From: Iris pallida
Taxonomy: Eukaryota; Streptophyta; Magnoliopsida; Asparagales; Iridaceae
Reading direction: 5' to 3'
Assembly: GCA_029216955.1 (NCBI GenBank)
Contig: JANAVB010015600.1
Location: forward strand, 37,384,153 to 37,448,152
Length of the DNA: 64,000 nt
Part shown: one piece after another, positions 57,640-64,000 of the stretch
Position numbering within the stretch: position 1 is the first letter of the stretch
How the letters are laid out: every line of letters starts with the position of its first letter
Program-made: the position numbers and the translations under genes
Notes under the pieces: generated by a model
The model's database searches: none
Told to the model about the DNA's origin: nothing
What the model saw: the letters and a program-made list of their open reading frames with translations, nothing else

Positions 57640-58280
57640 AACTGCTGCAAGCCGTATGAAGGACTATCATAGTTGAGCTGCATGAGTGCGGCCTCGTATT
57701 ATAGCCGTATAAGGGTGGCCTTATCTGAACCGCATGGAGGTCCTTACAACTGAGCCGCATAGACGTCCTTACAACTGAGCCACATGAACGTCCTTTAATC
57801 TGGACCGCATGGGGGTCCTTATAACTGAGCCGTATGGACGTCCTTACAACTGAGCCGCATGGACGTCCTTACAACTGAGCCGCATGGACGTCCTTACGAC
57901 TGAGCCACATAAAAAGCTTTGGAAATGGGTGGATCGTGCCAGCTATAAAGATTTTCTTCGTTTCTCTAGGAGCATGTCAAGAGTCATTATTTCACTTTTA
58001 TGTCAGAGGCGTCAATCTGTTGTGTCAGGGCTGCTGCATTACGTCAGAGCATTAAATGAGCCAGCTGCACATAGTAATGATGGCCAGCTGTGGATGCCTG
58101 CTTTTGAACTATCCACAGCTATGTGGCTTTTTCGAGCCGTATAGAGTTCTCGGGGACTTCTGAGCCGCATGAAGCTCTAAAGGACTTATGAGCCGCATGA
58201 AGCTCTAAAGGATTTGTGAGCCGCATGAAGCTCTAAGTAATTTTTTGAGCCACATGAGACTCCCACTGCTTTGAGCCCAT
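57640..58280. repeat. AGCCGCAT array in Tat-B 5' LTR
   Basis: Two runs as in the 3' LTR: units with GACGTCCTTACAACTGAGCC (57640-57910) and units with GAAGCTCTAA (58150-58260). Confidence 0.86.
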
Positions 58281-58313
58281 GAATTTAACTTGTTCTTTTC
58301 CATGCTGCTACAA

Positions 58314-58805
58314 CTGACCCCCCTCTACTTCGTCGCTCTACTTCCCCTGCTTCTCAAGAAGGCCCCCTCTCTGACCCCCCTATACTTCTCTGCTTCTCAT
58401 TCGACTCTCTCAGCCTCCTATTCCGCAGGAGGATATAAAATAACCATAGTGGATGTATTGTTACTCTTGCTCCCATCAGGATAAATCTGACCCCTTCCCC
58501 ATGTTCCTACCTACATATATCAGATATTTTAAGAAGTGACCATTTTTCTTCGTAGTGGGGTCGGGGAAAAGAATGAGAAAGATGATTTCACTAAATTTAA
58601 TTTTCAACACTTACCTAGCTACTACTAAGATATCTTATATATATCCTTCTAGGATAGTCACTCTATACCAAGGTTCACAGTATCGGCAAGGTTCTAAATG
58701 GAGGTAGGCGGGTGCGCAGCGGAGAGAGTCCGCCTAACGCCTAGACACATCCTAGACGCCTAAGCGATCAATACTGATACACATAGAAATAGTCTGATAC
58801 CGATA
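58314..58805. repeat. Right copy of the repeat flanking Tat-B
   Basis: It contains the two blocks described at 9287-10175 in the same order, here about 490 bases long without the hairpin repeat. Confidence 0.75.
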
Positions 58806-59211
58806 CCGATTCTTAAACTCATAGGAACCCTTCCATAGGTGGAATTGACTCGAATTGAACCCACAGAAACCCGAATTGAACCCTCATGACCCGAATTGAA
58901 CCCATAGGAACCCTTCCATAGGTGCAATTGACTCTCTAATGCTAGATCTAGGTGTTAGAAATCTTTAATTTTGTAGATCTAGGTTTTTACCATGATGAAT
59001 GATAAATTCTATGCTCAATTTGTGTTATTTACGAATTTTGACCATAAAGTGTTCGATACGTGTTCCGAAAGAAATTTTTTTGTCCAATTTGAGTTATGAT
59101 TGTGTTATTGTGTCCACAATTGGATATTGAGTGGTTGGGTCATGATACACCATGATGTGTTTTGGAGGCTATTTTGTGTCAATTTCTCAATATTATTCTA
59201 GATCTAATTGT
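58806..59211. other. Unassigned flank
   Basis: Short direct repeats of CATAGGAACCCTTCCATAGG (about 58828 and 58900). No gene. Confidence 0.5.
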
Positions 59212-59213
59212 TA

Positions 59214-59244
<31 letters not shown>

Positions 59245-59252
59245 TCTAATTG

Positions 59253-59336
<84 letters not shown>
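59212..59336. repeat. (TA)n microsatellite
   Basis: Two TA tracts broken by a T-run at 59236-59246 and a single TTATA step. It is the source of false Tyr-Ile ORFs. Confidence 0.97.
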
Positions 59337-59337
<1 letters not shown>

Positions 59338-59697
59338 CAATTTCATATATATGTTTGGATGTTGGTGTCATAATGATGTTGGTGTAGGAATAGAGGGGTG
59401 TTTGATATTTGGTATTTGTGATTGTGTTAGTGCATTGGTGTTGTGCTTGATAAAGGAAGTGTGTGTTGTGTGTGAGAGTGTCATTTATGGGTGACGTGTA
59501 TAGACATAAAAGTGTGGTATCAATTGAAATTTAGAGTACTTGGTATTTGTGTGTGTATAGATGGTGTGTGGGAGTGTTGAGTGTGTGTGTGTATACGTAT
59601 TAGTGTGTGTGCGCATGCATGTGCATTGAGATTTGTAAGGGAGTTACTGTTGTGTGTGTGTGTGTATACAACAGTGCATATATAGCTTATTGTGAGT

Positions 59698-59699
<2 letters not shown>
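59337..59699. other. GT-rich stretch
   Basis: Repeated GTGTGTGTG words on the plus strand, strongly G/T-biased. No gene. Confidence 0.6.
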
Positions 59700-59749
<50 letters not shown>

Positions 59750-59777
59750 AAAAAAAAAATATATATATATATATAGG
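59700..59777. repeat. (TA)n microsatellite
   Basis: Two TA tracts separated by GGAAAAAAAAA. Confidence 0.97.
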
Positions 59778-60030
59778 GGATCAGGAGCCCGTCGTCCTCA
59801 ACCGTTGGATCGGACGGACGCGCATGCGGACCCCACTATATTTGAAACGTATTTGGAACACTATAAAAGCATTCCTAAATAAATAATTTTCTAAAAATTA
59901 GAATTTATATATATCAGGAACGCTTTTCTGATCTTGAACACTTTAACGCCATTTCAACACCTACGTGTGGCCAATAAGCATTCCAGATTAAAAAAAATGC
60001 CTAGTGTTCCAAAATAGCCATTTTGGTGTA
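59778..60030. other. Unassigned sequence, possible repeat
   Basis: It begins GGGATCAGGAGCCCGTCGTC after the TA tract and is AT-rich afterwards. It looks like the end of a dispersed repeat but no terminus or duplication was identified. Confidence 0.3.
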
Positions 60031-60033
60031 GTG

Positions 60034-60420
60034 CCACGCAGCCCCTCCCCTCCCCCACCCCCACCCCGGTCCCCCACCCCCCCTCCTCCCTTCCCGACCA
60101 CCAAGACCCCCGGCCCCCCTCCGCTCCCGTACCCCCGCGACCACCAAGACCCCCAACCTAACCCCCCCGGCCGGGCCCCAACCCCCCTCTCCTCCCCTCC
60201 GACCGCCAAGACCCCTCGGCCCGACCTCCCCACCCGTCACCCCACCCTAACCCCCTCCTCCCCCGTCCCGACCACCAACACCCCCCGGCCCCCTCCCTCC
60301 GCTACCCGACCCCCTCCCCCACCGCGACCTCCCCACCCGCTGACCCCCTCCCTCCGCTCCTCTAAACCTCCCCCCCCTGTGGCCACGATTCCCCCCGCAG
60401 GGTGCATCCCCCCGACCACA
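60034..60420. repeat. C-rich, strand-asymmetric tract
   Basis: About 390 bases dominated by CCCC runs on the plus strand with very few G or A outside ACC and CCGACC words. The minus strand has many GGGG runs. The long Pro- or Gly-rich ORFs on both strands are products of composition. Confidence 0.9.
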
Positions 60421-60495
60421 AGAGTGAGAGAGAGAGAGGGAGGGAGATATACCTGAATGAGAGAGAGAGAGACCGCGAGAGAGAGAGAGAGGTGA
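60420..60495. repeat. (GA)n-rich microsatellite
   Basis: Interrupted AG repeats, directly after the C-rich tract. Confidence 0.92.
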
Positions 60496-60547
60496 GAGAA
60501 AATTTTGGGGGGATGAAAAATTTCTCCCTCGTCGGTTCATTTTATGT

Positions 60548-60917
60548 TAGGGCACAGTATTTAGCGAGGCTTATCGATGGATATATCCGTTGCTAGGTCG
60601 TTGCTATACCCCCGCTAGTTTGCAGACGGACAATCCGTCGCTATGTGGTCGCCAAATTTTGTGCCAATATTTTCTAACATTTTTTCGCAAAATATTGACA
60701 ACTGGGCAACGACATAGCGACGGGTTATATGTCCGTCGCTATAGTTTCGACGAGTTAGCGACGGCTATCCGACCAAAATTTACCCTTAAAATTAAAAAAA
60801 TAATTGGCTGCAATTCGACGGAAGACCATCGCTGTTTCGTTGGTAGTCCGTCGCTATTAGCGACGGAATACATCCGTCGCTAAATATCCGTCGTTAAAGC
60901 GCTGTATTTTGGTAGTG
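60548..60917. mobile_element. CACTA-type terminus or mini-element
   Basis: It ends GCTGTATTTTGGTAGTG, the complement of CACTACCAAAATACAGC, a common plant CACTA terminus. It is preceded by several TCCGTCGCTA and AGCGACGG words as subterminal repeats. The left end is not clear (CACAGTATTTAGCG near 60553 may be a mutated counterpart). No coding content. Confidence 0.55.
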
Positions 60918-62400
60918 GTATACCTGGATCACCAAGAATAACATCTCATGACGGGATCCAAGCTATACTAATCTGTGTACTCTCGTGTCAGGAATCAAGC
61001 ATAACACTACAAACTGATATCATAGAAACTCTCAAGGTGATGAAAACTATTAGAGAATGTACTTGCCTCAATTTGGTTAGAGTCGACGCGCATGACACAA
61101 ACGTCTCGACATGTAGTAGGTACGATACTATGCTCCACAAGATCGTCTCAAATGACAGCATAGGTGGTTCCATTGAGTCCAGAATAGTCCAAATAGCCTA
61201 GTTTGGTATATAGAAGCCCAAGATCAGAGTTCGACACAATAATCAGATCAATAAATATGAAATGACTATAATAGTCATGACTTCTTGTTTTAAGGAGGAA
61301 AATATTATATATATATAACTATTCTTGAAAATCGTTTATAATATTTTTAGAAACTATATTTTATTAACCATAATATTTTGAACCCTGGAAAAAACATTGT
61401 AAACAAACTCTAATTTGGCAAATATGTTCAAAACCATTTTTTTTTTCTTTTATAGTTACTAGTAAATACATTTTAATGAAATATTCACTATATAAATGTT
61501 TGATATACTTGATTTAAATGAATAATATTAATAAAATTTGTATCAAAATCATATACTTGTATACTAATATTTACTTATACGAAAACTAATATAGATACGC
61601 ATATACCAGTAAATATAGACATATACATAACAGTATAAAATTTGTATACAAAATACCAACATTTTACTTATGCAAGGCTATACATATATAATTTGGGCCA
61701 GGCCCTGAATATTTAATAAATTAATAAAACTACTGGGTTGTCCAACCCAGTCCAACAACAAATGAAACAAAACCCATTTAAAAAAATAAGACCGCTGGCT
61801 TGAAACTGTAGCCCAAGACATTAGGGTTGAATCCTAAATCTCTTTTAAACCTAAATCTATACTTAAACTTAAATCCCTAACCATTGTTATTAATAGTAAT
61901 GACATTAATCAAGAAAACCTTAATCATTCCATTAAAACAACAAGGGAAAAAAGTGAGCTGCTGTCACCTTCCAAATCCCAACCTCTATTATTAACAAAAA
62001 ACCCAATTCCTCTGTTATAATGGGCAACAGGGGTCATGTGCTACTCACATAACAACTAAATTCGTAAATATATCAGCCTCGCTCTCGCGGAATATGAAAT
62101 ATTTCATCGAAAACTTACAGCAGCTTGCCAAACAAAGGCTAAGAGAAAAAGAATAAAGGTATGACAGGCATAACGTCTACGATTGGATTGAAAAAGGCAT
62201 AAGCCTCAGGCAATTTGGTGAAGAAAAAACTATTCAAATCAAAGGTCTCAGGATGGCAATTTTCCTCTTCCTCCTAAGGACAATCCACTTCTTCTTCAAA
62301 GTCTATCATTGACAGAACCCTCTATTCTCCTACTTTCCTCCTTCCTTCTTCCAAATCCTTCCTCTCTTCAACCCCTCTTCTATATCTCTTCCTCCTACTA
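60918..62400. other. AT-rich stretch without recognised features
   Basis: No supported ORF. CT-rich sequence at 62270-62400 may be a leader of the LINE that follows. Confidence 0.5.
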
Positions 62401-62402
62401 AT

Positions 62403-63587
62403 CATGGACTTTAGCCTCGCGAGTACATACTCCGAGGTGTTGAGAAACTTGGTTCTTTATTTTCTTCGTCAATAACAAATTATCCAGAGTCTTCATCAAA
62501 TACAATCAGTAATCCCCAAGCAGAGTGGCAAAAGTTTGTCTTCTTCAAGATTTTATCCAGGAAACAATATCCTACCCATATCATTTCCTCAACGGTTTCG
62601 AAGATGTGGAAACGCAAAGGCAATGTCAAAATCTCTGAATATTTTGAAGGTTCATTCTCGGCAAAATTTGACATTGTTGATGATATAGATACAATTCTGG
62701 ATAATGGTCCGTAGAAGTTTAATACACATCTTATTCTGATCGAGAGATGCCTCCCCAATAAGCTTCCAGGTGAATACTCCTTCAACAAAGCCGAGTTCTG
62801 GGTACATTTTTACGGACTTCCAGTCAATCTGCTTACTATTGATTTCATATCGACTTTGGCGACAAGAATTGGAATTGTTAAGCCATTATCTGTTGATGAT
62901 TCTGCCAACTGGAGTTTATTTGCTCGGGCGAAGATCAAGATTGATATATCTCATCCTCTTATCAGACAGCTACGAGTATCGATGGGTAACAACACCTTCT
63001 GCAATGTTGATCTTAGGTATGAAAGACTTACCAAATTTTGAACATTCTGTGGCAGACTGGGCCATGGTGTTAAATCCTGTACTACACACAAGGAGTGTTC
63101 ATCGTTGATTGATGAGTCATGGACAGATGAACAAAAATCTCAGATTCTTGAACTTCTAAATAAGAGGTTAGATCATTCTATTTGTGTAAACCATGCTTCA
63201 AAGTTCAGAGATCAAAATATTGGTACTGCTACTACCAAGGAGAATACTCCTCCTTTAAATTCAAATATTCCTACAAATATTCCTATCAATTCTTCCACAA
63301 ATGCTATGACTTCCTCTACTACTAGTGATCCTCCCAGGAAGTCATCAGAATTCTCATCTCCGGTGACAGTTACCATATTTGGGTCTAAGCCACTAACAGT
63401 GTCACCTACAACTACCCCTCCTTCAAACCCGCAAGCCAACCCAACCACTCCTTCATTACCTACTATGTCTCCGCCCTTTTTTCCACATATACCTGACCCT
63501 CTAACTGCAATATCAACCATTCCGCCTCACCTCAATAATCAGACTCCAACTAAGCAACACCTGAAATCCTCATCACATACATTTTGA
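62403..63587 (+). pseudogene. L1-type LINE ORF1 remnant (DUF4283 and zinc knuckle)
   Basis: The plus strand shows in order: FEGSFSAKFD and DDIDTILDNGP (62645-62710), KFNTHLILIERCLP, FWVHFYGLPVNLL (about 62795), AKIKIDISHPLIRQL, YERLTKF and FCGRLGHGVKSC (about 63045-63085). These are the conserved blocks of the DUF4283 domain and the CCHC knuckle of plant LINE ORF1 proteins. The Trp after NGP is a TAG stop and the first Cys of the knuckle is a TGA. A 160-residue Pro/Thr/Ser-rich open tail follows (63105-63587). ORF1 binds LINE RNA, but this copy is inactive. Confidence 0.75.
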
Positions 63588-64000
63588 CCAGTTATGATTA
63601 ACAAGAATCTGATACCCAACAGTTTTTCTTCTCAGCCCATCATCTCTTCCCAATCTACCCCCTGTCTTCTCACTTTTACTGATCCTATTGTTCCTACATC
63701 TCCACCACATAACCAAATCAATTCTTCTGTTCAACCACCATCACCCATCCCATCTACACACAACAAAAACTTTTCAGATACCAACTCCTACATGCCCATA
63801 TTGAAACTACAGAAAGAGTGTTCTACTCATGTCATTTCTAACAACCAAACTCACATACCACATCCTATCTCTGCTACCGGTTCCTTCACACCCACTGGAT
63901 ATGATCTTCACACCCAGAACCATACGGCCCCTATAAAGAAACACATCAACATATCATTCCCCACTATCTCTCATACCTTCACCTCCCTGATAGCATCTCT
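63588..64000 (+). pseudogene. LINE ORF1 tail continuing to the window edge
   Basis: Thr/Pro/Ser-rich coding-like sequence with stops, consistent with the variable C-terminal part of ORF1. The endonuclease/RT ORF2 would lie beyond the window. Confidence 0.4.

Larger units (their letters stand above)
10176..58312 (-). mobile_element. Tat-B: full-length Tat/Ogre-like Ty3/gypsy element, split by Tat-C
   Basis: The element reads right to left: 5' LTR 58312-56930, PBS, gag 56927-53543, then protease, RT, RNase H, archaeal-type RNase H and integrase 23455-18117, a tandem-repeat region, a gene on the opposite strand (12018-16932), PPT, and 3' LTR 11506-10176. LTRs begin TGTAG and end AAACA. The TSD is accga (10171-10175) against actga (58313-58317), one mismatch. 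Removing Tat-C and its duplicated ggctt leaves about 18 kb, a size expected of Ogre-like Tat elements. Two RNase H domains and no chromodomain place it in Tat. It is decayed and cannot be autonomous: there are stops throughout, and the integrase glutamate is Lys. Confidence 0.93.
56930..58312 (-). repeat. Tat-B 5' LTR
   Basis: 1383 bases, TGTTTGCC to CTGCTACA on the plus strand. It is longer than its partner mainly through extra AGCCGCAT-type units near 57650-57720. Confidence 0.93.

Noticed and set aside
60004..60456. Pro-rich (plus) and Gly-rich (minus) ORFs up to 150 residues
   Set aside because: Explained by the C-rich tract. Both strands are open, which is a composition effect.

Overview
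The window is plant nuclear DNA, most likely from a eudicot, and looks like a heterochromatic, gene-poor intergenic block. The evidence is wall-to-wall plant transposons (Tat-lineage Ty3/gypsy, large non-coding LTR elements, CACTA, L1 LINE, MITE-like hairpins), long AT microsatellites and no intact host gene. Almost every coding stretch is transposon-derived and most carry stops.

The backbone is a nest of insertions that can be dated relative to each other from target-site duplications (TSDs). Tat-B (10176-58312, minus strand, TSD accga/actga) is an Ogre-like Tat element of about 18 kb. Tat-C (23461-53537, plus strand, TSD ggctt) landed inside its gag-pol and split it in two. Two younger elements landed in Tat-C: LARD-1 (24835-35076, TSD tccgc, two 3.5-kb LTRs around 3.2 kb of non-coding DNA), which interrupts gag after codon 34, and CACTA-1 (43690-51040, TSD aag), which sits in the 3' region. 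To the left are the 3' end of a third Tat copy (Tat-A, 1-2532) and a decayed second LARD (LARD-2, about 2533-8280), then a CACTA transposase fragment and a 0.3-kb hairpin repeat. To the right of Tat-B are a second copy of a flanking 0.5-kb repeat, AT microsatellites, a C-rich tract, a CACTA terminus and an L1 LINE ORF1 pseudogene.

The Tat elements have the order LTR, PBS (tRNA-Arg type), gag, protease, RT, RNase H, archaeal-type RNase H, integrase, tandem-repeat region, antisense gene, PPT, LTR. The antisense gene is the most interesting passenger. In Tat-B it is a multi-exon plant mobile domain (PMD) gene (12018-16932, plus strand), opposite to gag-pol, with its own TATA box, GT-AG introns, a C-terminal coiled coil and a poly(A) signal. 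Tat-A and Tat-C keep the promoter, first exon and last exon but have lost the PMD core.

A short word, AGCCGCAT (or its complement ATGCGGCT), is repeated dozens of times in the LTRs, in intron 1 of the PMD gene and inside the gag N-terminal coding region. It is not explained by coding, because it occurs in all these contexts and in both orientations. It is the best candidate here for an undescribed element-specific recognition system. CACTA-1 carries three exons, with introns, of a host tRNA-dihydrouridine synthase 3-like gene, a clear gene-fragment capture.

This was done by eye: boundaries at TSDs, LTR ends, PBS and PPT are exact to the base where stated, while interior domain limits and the outer limits of LARD-2 are approximate.
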